Shown here: piece after piece, positions 16,549 through 23,487 of the stretch
Position numbering within the stretch: the first letter of the stretch is position 1
How the letters are laid out: each line of letters starts with the position of its first letter
Source of the DNA: an uncultured Eubacterium sp.
GTDB lineage: Bacteria > Bacillota > Clostridia > Lachnospirales > Lachnospiraceae
Direction of reading: 5' to 3'
Length of the DNA stretch: 36,224 bases
Assembly (NCBI GenBank): GCA_910579145.1
Contig: CAJTTQ010000023.1
Coordinates: forward strand, 1 to 36,224
Made by a program: the position numbers and the translations under genes
The notes under the pieces: model-generated
The model's database searches: none
The model's input: the letters and a program-made list of their open reading frames with translations, nothing else
What the model was told of the DNA's origin: nothing

Positions 16549-19389
16549 TTATCTGCCCCCTTGTTCCACGATTCGATTGATCTGTTCCTTTTCCTCTTCT
16601 GTCAATTCCTCCGGCTGCGCGCCTTCCTTTTTGGCATAGAGCAGGTATTCGGTATTTCCCTCGGCTCCCCGGATCGGGGAAACGTCCAGTCCGTAAATGA
16701 CAAAACCCAGACTTTTTGCGTATCGCATGACCGTCCCGATCACTTCCTTATGAACGGCCGGATCGCGGACGACACCCTTTTTTCCCACCTTTTCCCGTCC
16801 GGCTTCAAACTGGGGTTTGATGAGGCACACGATCTGAGCCCCGTCCCTCATCAGTTCACGCACCGGCGCGAGCACTTTTGTCAGCGAAATAAATGCCACG
16901 TCGATCGAGACAAAATCGACGGGTTCACCGATGTCTTCCGGCACGACATAACGGATATTCGTCTTTTCCATTGAATTCACACGGCTGTCCTGACGCAGTT
17001 TCCACACAAGCTGGTTTGTGCCGACGTCGATGGCGTACACGAATTTTGCGCCATTTTGCAGCATACAATCCGTGAAGCCGCCCGTGGACGCACCGACATC
17101 CATGCAGACAAGGCCGTTCAGATCAATCGGGAACACCTGCACCGCCTTATCGAGTTTATAACCGCCGCGGCTCACAAACTTCATCTGCTTTCCCCTGATC
17201 TCTATGTGCGCATCCACCGGAAATTTGTGCCCGGCCTTGTCCTCCCGCTGCTCGTCCACGAATACATTTCCCGTCATGATGAGCGCTTTCGCCTTCTCCC
17301 GCGACTCGGAAAGGCCGCGGTTGACTAAAAGCACATCCAGCCGCTCTTTCTCCGTCTTTTTTTCGGTACGTTCCCGGGAAACTCTCCCGTGGGATCCGTT
17401 CCCGTGGGATTCGTTCCCGTGGGTTTCGTTTACCATCTCACGCATCCGCTCTGCCACATGTTCGGCGTCCATGCCGTACCGGGCGTATAATTCCGCAGGC
17501 GCTCCGTGTTCTACAAATGTATCATGGATGGATATGTTCAACATCCGCTCCGGGAAGATCCCGTGTTCCGCAAGCATCGCCTCCGCCTGCTGCCCAAAAC
17601 CGCCTGCTGCCACGTTATCTTCCATCGTTACCATCCCTTTGTGGCGCGGCACGAGCTCCCGCATGAGCGCTTCATCAAACGGCTTCACAAAACGCATGTT
17701 CACGACTGTACAGCGTATCCCGTCATCCCGCAATAGCAGTGCGGTTTCGATCGCCGTCCCAACCATATTCCCCACCGCGAAAATGACAAAATCACCGCCC
17801 GCGTGTTCTCCTTCTTGTTTTCCCGCATGTTTGTCCGCACCTTCACACGCCTGGTTTTCACAAGCCGACCCATTTTCACAAAATGCCCCGTTTTCCATGA
17901 TGATACTGGCACGGCCATATACGAAATCCGCCACCTCCTCCGGCGTTTCCGCTTCCGACACCGCGCCGCGCGGATATCGGACTGCCACCGCCCCATCCCA
18001 ATCGTAAGCAAAATCCAAACTCTTCCTGAGTTCGGTTCCATCCGCAGGCGAGATCACCGTCATATTCGGAATGGACGTCAGATAAGAAATGTCAAAAATC
18101 CCCTGATGCGTGTCGCCATCCCGTCCCACGATCCCGCTCCGGTCAACCGCAAAAATAACCGGAAGCCGGTTCAGGCAGATGTCATGCAGGATCTGGTCAT
18201 ACGCGCGCTGTAAGAACGTGGAATAAATAGACACGACCGGACGGAGACCTCCTGACACCAGACCGGCCGAAAACGTCACCGCATGCTCCTCCGCGATACC
18301 AACGTCAAACGAACGGTTGGGAAATTCCTCCGCAAATGCTTTTACGCCTGTCCCGTCCGGCATCGCCGCGCAGACGGACACGAGCTCCTGACACTCCCTT
18401 CCTTTTTCGAGCAGCCATTCCCCGAACACGTCCGTATATGTCCGTTCCGGCGGATCCGCCAGTTCTCCCGTTTTCGGATCAAACGCGCCGACCCCGTGAA
18501 ACATCGACGGATTTGTCTCGGCTGGCAGATATCCTTTCCCTTTCTTCGTCACGACATGTATCAGGACCGGTCGATTTTTGATGCGCGCCGCCGCGCGGAG
18601 CGCTTCTAACATTCCTTCGATATTATGACCGTCGATCGGACCTACATAAATAATGCCCATCTCCTCAAAAAACATGCCGGGTACAAACAGATGCTTGAGG
18701 GAATTTTTGGCATTTTTGATCGTCTCCGCCATCGTAGTCCCGACATTCGGTATTTCGTTTAAACGGCCCTCGATGTTGATCTTCAGGTTATTATACTTCT
18801 GATTTGTCCTCATCCTCCCCAGATACTTTGACATGCCGCCCACATTTTTCGCGATGGACATTTTGTTATCATTGAGGACAATGATCAGGTTCGATTTCAT
18901 CTGTTCCGCGTTATTGAGCGCCTCGAACGCCATACCCCCGGAGAGGGCGCCGTCGCCGATGACCGCCACCACTTTTTCATCGCCGCCCCGTATATCCCTG
19001 GCCTTTGCCATCCCGAGCGCGACCGAGATCGACGTGGAGCTGTGACCCGTATTAAACGTGTCCGCGGGATTCTCACTTACTTTCGGGAACCCACTGATGC
19101 CGTCCAGCCTGCGGAGCGTACGGAATTCCCGGTTCCGCCCCGTCAAAAGCTTATGCACATACGCCTGGTGTCCAACGTCCCAGATCAGCTTGTCCTTCGG
19201 AAAGTCTAAAAAAAGATGCAGCGCCATCGTGAGTTCGACCGCCCCCAGGTTCGAAGCGAGATGCCCGCCTGTCCGGCTGACGCTTCCCACCAGCCGCTTG
19301 CGGAGTTCCCACGCCAGCTTGCGGTAATCTTCCGGCGCAATGTTCTTTATATCATTTTCCTTTTTTATCTGATTTAATAAAATGCCCAA
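16549..19389 (-). CDS. dxs-tlyA: Fusion of DXP synthase (Dxs) and TlyA-type S4/rRNA methyltransferase
   Basis: One continuous frame encodes two enzymes that are separate neighbours in most Clostridia. Residues about 1-650 are Dxs, which makes 1-deoxy-D-xylulose 5-phosphate for isoprenoids, thiamine and pyridoxal. Visible are GGHLASNLG, the thiamine diphosphate site GDGALSGGMAFEALNN, and DRSGIVGRDGDTHQG. Within it an extra segment of about 30 residues (CEN/GADKHAGKQEGEHAG) is inserted before FVIFAVGNMV. After REMV comes a linker with three NxxHG units, then TlyA: an S4 RNA-binding domain (ERLDVLLVNRGL) and a Rossmann methyltransferase (DVGASTGGFTDCML, SIDVAFISL, IKPQFEAG). No Met occurs between the halves. 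The TTG at 19389 (GGAGG 11 bases upstream) fits family N-termini; the in-frame GTG at 19452 has no Shine-Dalgarno sequence. Confidence 0.9.
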   Translation of the reverse strand: MGILLNQIKKENDIKNIAPEDYRKLAWELRKRLVGSVSRTGGHLASNLGAVELTMALHLFLDFPKDKLIWDVGHQAYVHKLLTGRNREFRTLRRLDGISGFPKVSENPADTFNTGHSSTSISVALGMAKARDIRGGDEKVVAVIGDGALSGGMAFEALNNAEQMKSNLIIVLNDNKMSIAKNVGGMSKYLGRMRTNQKYNNLKINIEGRLNEIPNVGTTMAETIKNAKNSLKHLFVPGMFFEEMGIIYVGPIDGHNIEGMLEALRAAARIKNRPVLIHVVTKKGKGYLPAETNPSMFHGVGAFDPKTGELADPPERTYTDVFGEWLLEKGRECQELVSVCAAMPDGTGVKAFAEEFPNRSFDVGIAEEHAVTFSAGLVSGGLRPVVSIYSTFLQRAYDQILHDICLNRLPVIFAVDRSGIVGRDGDTHQGIFDISYLTSIPNMTVISPADGTELRKSLDFAYDWDGAVAVRYPRGAVSEAETPEEVADFVYGRASIIMENGAFCENGSACENQACEGADKHAGKQEGEHAGGDFVIFAVGNMVGTAIETALLLRDDGIRCTVVNMRFVKPFDEALMRELVPRHKGMVTMEDNVAAGGFGQQAEAMLAEHGIFPERMLNISIHDTFVEHGAPAELYARYGMDAEHVAERMREMVNETHGNESHGNGSHGRVSRERTEKKTEKERLDVLLVNRGLSESREKAKALIMTGNVFVDEQREDKAGHKFPVDAHIEIRGKQMKFVSRGGYKLDKAVQVFPIDLNGLVCMDVGASTGGFTDCMLQNGAKFVYAIDVGTNQLVWKLRQDSRVNSMEKTNIRYVVPEDIGEPVDFVSIDVAFISLTKVLAPVRELMRDGAQIVCLIKPQFEAGREKVGKKGVVRDPAVHKEVIGTVMRYAKSLGFVIYGLDVSPIRGAEGNTEYLLYAKKEGAQPEELTEEEKEQINRIVEQGGR
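17386..17430 (-). repeat. Three 15-bp tandem repeats encoding the Dxs-TlyA linker
   Basis: The plus strand reads CCCGTGGGATCCGTT, CCCGTGGGATTCGTT and CCCGTGGGTTTCGTT back to back. In the coding frame these give N-x-x-H-G units (NETHG, NESHG, NGSHG). They lie exactly at the junction between the end of Dxs and the start of the S4 domain. Confidence 0.9.
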
Positions 19390-19454
19390 TGTCCGTTTTT
19401 CCTCCGTTCTCTGCTTAACTCGGAAAATGGTAATCCCTGTGCTTTTAAGCACAT

Positions 19455-19616
19455 TTATGTACTTATTTTCACTTCTTCATAAAACGCTTCATTATCTGTC
19501 AATTCTCGATATACTGCCTCAGAAATACAAACAACACCAAATAATTTCTGTAGAAGTTCCAACTATCCTGCTTTCATCAATGAAATAACCGGCGAGGTAT
19601 CTGAAACAACAATCAT
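19455..19616 (-). pseudogene. Remnant of a DUF3368 PIN-like toxin gene
   Basis: Starting at an ATG that overlaps the UPF0175 stop (ATGA), the frame reads MIVVSDTSPVISLMKAG, then TAG at codon 18, then LELLQKLFGVVCISEAVYREL and a TAA at codon 54. SDTSP followed by LLxxLFG and I-S-E-A-V-Y-R-E is the usual N-terminus of DUF3368 proteins, which are about 150-160 residues long. The family usually has Gln or Arg before LELL, so the TAG probably arose from CAG. The last two thirds of the gene are absent, and the remnant ends 66 bases before the dxs start. The toxin is therefore dead, while its antitoxin partner is intact. Confidence 0.75.
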
Positions 19617-19903
19617 ATGGTCGCACCTCTTAATTTTTTCAATACTGTCAAATCTTCTTCAAATTCTTCTTCCGTCTCATCAAAATATGGCAGACTTAAT
19701 TTACCGTACAATGTAATCAAGTCAACCTTGCGAATTCCAAGCATTTCTGCTGCCTTTCCATGAGACATAACGCCCTTTTTGATATAAGGATATACCAGCA
19801 TTGCATTCCTTGTTATTTGTGCGTCCTTATCCTTCAGCACAGTATATGGCACAATTTCTTCCGGCACATCAATTTCTACCTTTGTCAATGTCAAAGCAAC
19901 CAT
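19613..19903 (-). CDS. UPF0175 family antitoxin-like protein
   Basis: A 96-residue UPF0175 protein, a family commonly encoded just upstream of DUF3368 PIN-like toxins and thought to be their antitoxin. The helix-turn-helix-like segment SHGKAAEMLGIRKVDLITLYGK is typical, and the acidic stretch ETEEEFEEDL precedes the C-terminus. AAAGGAG touches the ATG at 19903, so the TTG at 19894 (eight bases from GGAG) may be the true start. The gene lies between ispA and dxs, genes that are normally adjacent, so the module is an insertion into the operon. It has its own promoter. Confidence 0.75.
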   Translation of the reverse strand: MVALTLTKVEIDVPEEIVPYTVLKDKDAQITRNAMLVYPYIKKGVMSHGKAAEMLGIRKVDLITLYGKLSLPYFDETEEEFEEDLTVLKKLRGATI

Positions 19904-19931
19904 CTCCTTTTACAAGTATGCTACTATTCAT

Positions 19932-19960
19932 ATTATACACTTTTCGCCTTATCCTTACAA
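19932..19960 (-). promoter_or_regulatory. Predicted promoter of the UPF0175 module
   Basis: On the minus strand TTGTAA (19960-19955) and a perfect TATAAT (19937-19932) are 17 bases apart, about 30 bases before the UPF0175 start. It points towards dxs-tlyA, so the inserted module may supply vegetative transcription to dxs, nadK and argR. Confidence 0.55.
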
Positions 19961-20017
19961 CAAAAAGTCAATCGGTCGTTCCCTGCAACATTCGTTCCAT
20001 GCAACGTTCGTTGCCTG

Positions 20018-20917
20018 CTAACGGTCCCGTTCGACCAGCCAATTCATCAGTTCTGTCAAAAATTCCTTCTCCCCGTCAAATTCCTCCAGATCCCCCAGGG
20101 CCGCATCCGTGTACTCCCGCACCTTCGCCCTGGATGCCTCGATCCCGTTCATCGCCGCAAACGTGGATTTGTCATTGTTCTCATCCGAATGAACCGGTTT
20201 TCCCAGCTTCTTTTCATCCCCGACGACATCAAGTATATCATCCTGGATCTGAAAGGCGATCCCGAGTTTTCTTCCCATCTGCTCCAGGCGTTCCACTTCC
20301 CGGTCAGCAGCGCCTGCAAGGATTCCGCCGACCATAAACGCCGTTTCCAAAAGCGCCGACGTCTTTTTCTCATAGACAAACAGTAACGTCTCCTCATCCA
20401 CAAACGTTCCATTTTCCTCGACATCCACCACCTGGCCACCGACCATGCCGTACATGCCCGCCTTGCGGCCGAGCACTTTGAGTGCCGCCGCCAGTCGTGC
20501 CGGATCCGCGCCGCTGTCAAACGCCCGAAACGCCGTCTCGTACGCGTAATTCAAAAGAGCGTCCCCCGCAAGGACTCCCATCGCCTCGCCAAATTTTTTG
20601 TGTGTCGTCAACTTTCCCCGGCGGTAATCGTCATTGTCCATCGCCGGAAGATCGTCGTGCACGAGGGAATACGTGTGGATCATCTCAAGCGCTGCCATAA
20701 ACGGCCCGACCACGTCCAGATCCGCCCCGCCGCACATCTCGTACACTTCCTTCATAATGATCGGGCGGATGCGCTTCCCACCCGCGTGGATACTATAATT
20801 CACCGCCTCAAAAATCGTGCGCTGATACCCTTTTTCCGCCGGCAGAAACGGCTCGATCATCCGGTCAGCCTGCGCCGCCCGCTCCGCTAATGCCTGTTCA
20901 AATTCATTCGTCTTCAC
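20018..20917 (-). CDS. ispA: Polyprenyl (farnesyl/geranyl) diphosphate synthase
   Basis: A 299-residue short-chain prenyltransferase that condenses isopentenyl diphosphate with allylic diphosphates. The first Asp-rich motif is HDDLPAMDNDDYRRG and the second is QIQDDILDVVGDEKKLGK. GGKRIRP near residue 50 binds the homoallylic substrate. The start is GTG, inside the end of a duplicated xseB 3' segment. After the gene, 19985-20017 has two imperfect copies of a GCAACRTTCGTTSC-type repeat that could form a small stem. The upstream junction with xseB is altered by a 74-bp duplication. Confidence 0.95.
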   Translation of the reverse strand: MKTNEFEQALAERAAQADRMIEPFLPAEKGYQRTIFEAVNYSIHAGGKRIRPIIMKEVYEMCGGADLDVVGPFMAALEMIHTYSLVHDDLPAMDNDDYRRGKLTTHKKFGEAMGVLAGDALLNYAYETAFRAFDSGADPARLAAALKVLGRKAGMYGMVGGQVVDVEENGTFVDEETLLFVYEKKTSALLETAFMVGGILAGAADREVERLEQMGRKLGIAFQIQDDILDVVGDEKKLGKPVHSDENNDKSTFAAMNGIEASRAKVREYTDAALGDLEEFDGEKEFLTELMNWLVERDR

Positions 20918-21045
20918 TTCCCTGAACCTCTTTCTCCATTAGGATCTCTATCTTTTTTTCCACCTTTAATACCTGTTCAAATTCATTCGTCTTCACTTCC
21001 CTGAACCTCTTTCTCCATTAGGATCTCTATCTTTTTTTCCACCTT
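20893..21045. repeat. Perfect 74-bp direct repeat spanning the xseB/ispA junction
   Basis: The 74 bases at 20893-20966 recur without mismatch at 20972-21045, separated by 5 bases (offset 79). Each copy contains the last codons and stop of xseB and the first codons of ispA, so both the stop and the GTG start are duplicated. Perfect identity points to a recent event. Confidence 0.95.
20904..20996 (-). other. 30-codon mini-ORF created by the xseB/ispA duplication
   Basis: From the GTG of the outer copy the frame reads MKTNEFEQ (IspA N-terminus), then VLKVEKKIEILMEKEVQGS and EDE (XseB C-terminus), and stops at the TGA of the inner copy. It begins inside the xseB end and ends inside the ispA start, with 14-base overlaps on both sides. 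It may act only as a translational relay; whether a peptide accumulates is unknown. Confidence 0.5.
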
Positions 21046-21183
21046 GTCAATTGCCTTATTCCCCGCTTTTACCAGCTTCATCCCGTGGGAAAATGTATCA
21101 TAAGCCTCTTCCAGTGACAATGTTTCATTCTCCATCTTCTCTACCGTTTCTTCCAGCTGTTCCATGATCTCTTCCAGTTCCAT
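20983..21183 (-). CDS. xseB: Exodeoxyribonuclease VII small subunit
   Basis: A 66-residue helical protein that forms exonuclease VII with XseA and degrades single-stranded DNA to oligonucleotides. LEETVEKMENETLSLEEAYDTFSHGMKLVK is the family core (typically E-x-LE-x-IV-x-x-LE...SLEESL-x-x-[YF]-x-x-G). The ATG at 21183 is chosen because TTTGGAGG lies five bases upstream; the frame is open further, but without a better signal. The stop sits in the outer copy of the 74-bp repeat. Confidence 0.92.
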   Translation of the reverse strand: MELEEIMEQLEETVEKMENETLSLEEAYDTFSHGMKLVKAGNKAIDKVEKKIEILMEKEVQGSEDE

Positions 21184-21231
21184 TATTACCTCCAAATTCA
21201 CGCATTTTTTTCACTCAATGTTTGGGCACTA

Positions 21232-21260
21232 GGCTGAACGCCTTATTCAGCCTTATTCAG
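21232..21260 (-). repeat. 10-bp tandem repeat and small stem at the xseA stop codon
   Basis: CCTTATTCAG occurs twice back to back (21241-21250 and 21251-21260) and a third partial copy (CCTTA) follows. The xseA stop TAA falls in the repeat. With the upstream GGCTGAA (21232-21238) it can form a 7-bp stem (TTCAGCC at 21246-21252). Confidence 0.7.
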
Positions 21261-22443
21261 CCTTAGCCCGCACCGTCCCATCACACCATGTGATATCCAA
21301 AACATCCCCCGGCTTCACCATCTCCGCGCGATCGACTCTCGTCCCCTTTTCATCCGCCACATAGGCAAATCCACCGGACAGACGTTTCAGCGGCGAAAGG
21401 CCGTCGAGCCTTCCCGCAAGTAACTGGAGCCGGTGTTTCTTCTCATTTAAAATACGCTCCCACTGGCGGGAAAGCTTGTCCTCCATATCGGTCACATACT
21501 GCCGCTTCTGCCTCATCTGGTTCTCCGGATTGTATGATTTCAGCATCTTTTTCATGTGGCTTAGATCAAGGCGCGCCGCATCGATGCGGTCAAACAGATT
21601 CCGCATCAGTCGCTCCTTCCCGCCATAGAGCTGTTCCAACGCCTGCCGCACGTCATAGACGACAAGTTCCGCCGCTGCCGAAGGCGTCGGCGCCCGCAGA
21701 TCGGCCACATAATCGGCAATCGTCGTATCGGTTTCATGCCCCACCGCGGACACAATGGGCGTCTGGCACTCAAAAATTGCCTGCGCGGTCTTTTCTTCAT
21801 TAAACGCCCACAAATCTTCGATCGAGCCGCCGCCCCGGCCGACGATGATCACATCCACCCCGTGACTGTCCAGACGCCGGATCCCTGCCACGATCGTATC
21901 TGACGCCCCTTCCCCCTGCACTTTTGCCGGATAGAGGATCAGCTGGACATACGGGTTGCGCCGTGCGGCAATCTGCATCATATCCTGAACGGCCGCCCCG
22001 GTCCGCGCGGTGACGATCCCGACCCGCTTTACATAGCGGGGAAGCGGCTTCTTTCTCTTTTCATCAAAATAGCCTTTTTCTTCTAATTTTCGTTTTAACT
22101 GCTCATACTTTTCATACAGCACGCCGTCGCCCGCCAGCGTGATCTTTTTCGCGTAAAGCTGATATTTCCCGTCTCTCTCATATACATTGATCGTACCGCC
22201 GATCACGACCTCCTGGCCGTCGGTGAGACGAAACGAAAGTCCTCTGCGGTCGCCGGCAAACATGACGCAGGCGAGCGAAGAGGAAGCATCCTTTAACGTA
22301 AAATAAACATGCCCGGAACTGTGATATTTGCAATTGGAGATCTCACCTTTTACAAACACGACAGAAAGGGCATATTCGTTCGAAAACATATCTTTAATAA
22401 ATCGGTTGATTGCCGACACGGAATATACTTGTCCTCTATTCAT
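21253..22443 (-). CDS. xseA: Exodeoxyribonuclease VII large subunit
   Basis: A 396-residue catalytic subunit of exonuclease VII. An N-terminal OB-fold (VFVKGEISNCKYHSSGHVYFTLKD) precedes the nuclease domain with VGIVTARTGAAVQDM, the conserved DVIIVGRGGGSIEDLWAFN and VSAVGHETDTTIADYVADLRAPTPSAAAE. A helical region follows, and the C-terminus has the usual L-x-R-G-(F/Y) type segment (LSGGFAYV). The ATG at 22443 overlaps a preceding mini-ORF stop (ATGA); GGGGGAG lies about eight bases upstream. Confidence 0.95.
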   Translation of the reverse strand: MNRGQVYSVSAINRFIKDMFSNEYALSVVFVKGEISNCKYHSSGHVYFTLKDASSSLACVMFAGDRRGLSFRLTDGQEVVIGGTINVYERDGKYQLYAKKITLAGDGVLYEKYEQLKRKLEEKGYFDEKRKKPLPRYVKRVGIVTARTGAAVQDMMQIAARRNPYVQLILYPAKVQGEGASDTIVAGIRRLDSHGVDVIIVGRGGGSIEDLWAFNEEKTAQAIFECQTPIVSAVGHETDTTIADYVADLRAPTPSAAAELVVYDVRQALEQLYGGKERLMRNLFDRIDAARLDLSHMKKMLKSYNPENQMRQKRQYVTDMEDKLSRQWERILNEKKHRLQLLAGRLDGLSPLKRLSGGFAYVADEKGTRVDRAEMVKPGDVLDITWCDGTVRAKAE

Positions 22444-22557
22444 TTACAATCTCCCCCAAAATACCATTGACAAACGCCGCCATCCATTCTGTATTTTTTG
22501 CCTGCTTGTCCTCTATTCATTTACAATCTCCCCTAGTATACCATTGACAAACGCCGC
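22428..22557. repeat. 53-bp direct repeat spanning the nusB/xseA junction
   Basis: The segments 22428-22480 and 22505-22557 match over 53 bases with three differences (offset 77). Each holds the last 13 codons of nusB, its stop and the first codons of xseA. All three differences lie in the codons ATT TTG versus ATA CTA and are silent in the NusB frame (Ile-Leu). This duplication is older than the one at xseB/ispA. Confidence 0.93.
22440..22520 (-). other. 26-codon mini-ORF created by the nusB/xseA duplication
   Basis: The XseA start sequence MNRGQ in the outer copy continues as AGKKYRMDGGVCQWY and then FGGDCK, ending in a TGA that overlaps the true xseA ATG (ATGA). It starts inside the nusB end. 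The stop/start chain from nusB to xseA is thus unbroken despite the duplication. Confidence 0.5.
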
Positions 22558-22917
22558 ACCGCCCTCCGCGCCGTACTTTTTGCTCAGTTCGACCGCCTCA
22601 TTGATGGCTACGCCGACCGGGATATCCTCGTCAAAAACAGCTTCGTACACGCCCAGACGCAGGATCGCCAGCTCCTCTTTCCCGATCCGGTCGATCTTCC
22701 AGCCTTTCGAGTGTTCGGAGATCATAGCATCCAGTTCTTCCTGTCTCTTTCCTATGTTTCCCAATTTCTCGATCAGATATGTCTGTTCCTTTTCTTCCAT
22801 CGTATGTGTCTGAAAATGAATGTCCCTCTGTTCTCCGAACATCTCCTCCCCATAAAACTCCTTCTGAAAGAGCAGGACAAATAACTGCTCCCTAAGTTCT
22901 CTTCTCGTCATCTTCAT
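22513..22917 (-). CDS. nusB: Transcription antitermination factor NusB
   Basis: A 134-residue all-helical NusB protein, which binds boxA RNA with NusE (S10) in rRNA antitermination. TRRELREQLFVLLFQKEFYG is the N-terminal helix. RIGKEELAILRLGVYEAVFDEDIPVGVAINEAVELSKKYGAEGGAAFVNGILGEI is the diagnostic C-terminal half. The start may be ATG at 22917 or 22911; GGAGAG upstream fits either, while 22938 gives an atypical extension. The 3' end is part of the 53-bp duplication. Confidence 0.95.
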   Translation of the reverse strand: MKMTRRELREQLFVLLFQKEFYGEEMFGEQRDIHFQTHTMEEKEQTYLIEKLGNIGKRQEELDAMISEHSKGWKIDRIGKEELAILRLGVYEAVFDEDIPVGVAINEAVELSKKYGAEGGAAFVNGILGEIVNE

Positions 22918-22967
22918 TACTCTCCATGTTAGTTCCATCAGCCAGCATGTTCTGATGCCACGGATCC

Positions 22968-23005
22968 AAGGTCAAATATGCAGGCATGAGCGGCATTTTG
23001 ACCTT
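22968..23005. other. Stem-loop between asp23 and nusB
   Basis: AAGGTCAAATATGC pairs with GCATTTTGACCTT across an 11-base loop with a one-base bulge. It occupies the 130-base gap before nusB and is flanked by AGCCAG and CTGGCT, which could extend the structure. It has no T run. It may attenuate or separate the spoIIIA-asp23 part from the housekeeping part of the block. Confidence 0.45.
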
Positions 23006-23046
23006 TTGACCCTGACATCCTGTTCTGGCTGAATAAAAACTGCGAT

Positions 23047-23415
23047 CTACTCCGCATTCACCTGAACGATCCCGGCAATCCGGACATTGACTTTCGTCAC
23101 TTCCAGTCCCGTCATGCTGCTGATCGCCTGTGCTACTTTCTCCTGTACCTTTGCCGACACTTTCGGAATGCTGTATCCAAATTTCATATTCACAGCAATG
23201 TCCACCGAAGCCCGGTTATCTGTAATCTCTACCTTTACCCCTTTGGAATGGTTTTTCACGCCAAATTTTCCGGCAAGGTCATTGATGCTGCCGCCTGCCA
23301 TAGACTCGATCCCATCCACCTCGGATGCGGATATTCCTGCGATCGCTGACACAACCTCACTGGCAATCTGTACTTCTCCGATGCTGTCTTCTGTACCAAA
23401 TACGTCCTTTGCCAT
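23047..23415 (-). CDS. Asp23/Gls24 family envelope stress response protein
   Basis: A 122-residue Asp23/Gls24 (DUF322, YqhY-like) protein. In Firmicutes this family sits between accB/accC or spoIIIA genes and nusB. Related proteins attach to the membrane or influence lipid synthesis, but the exact role is unsettled. The sequence IGEVQIASEVVSAIAGISASEVDGI, then GVKVEITDNRASVDIAVNMKFGYSIP and MTGLEVTKVNVRIAGI, is the typical fold. The ATG at 23415 has GAGGTG seven bases upstream and gives the usual MAKD-type start. Confidence 0.9.
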   Translation of the reverse strand: MAKDVFGTEDSIGEVQIASEVVSAIAGISASEVDGIESMAGGSINDLAGKFGVKNHSKGVKVEITDNRASVDIAVNMKFGYSIPKVSAKVQEKVAQAISSMTGLEVTKVNVRIAGIVQVNAE

Positions 23416-23487
23416 ACTTGTCACCTCATCTGTCACAAAACTATACATACGCCCAAAAGCATATATACAGTTTTTAGTTTACCACAT

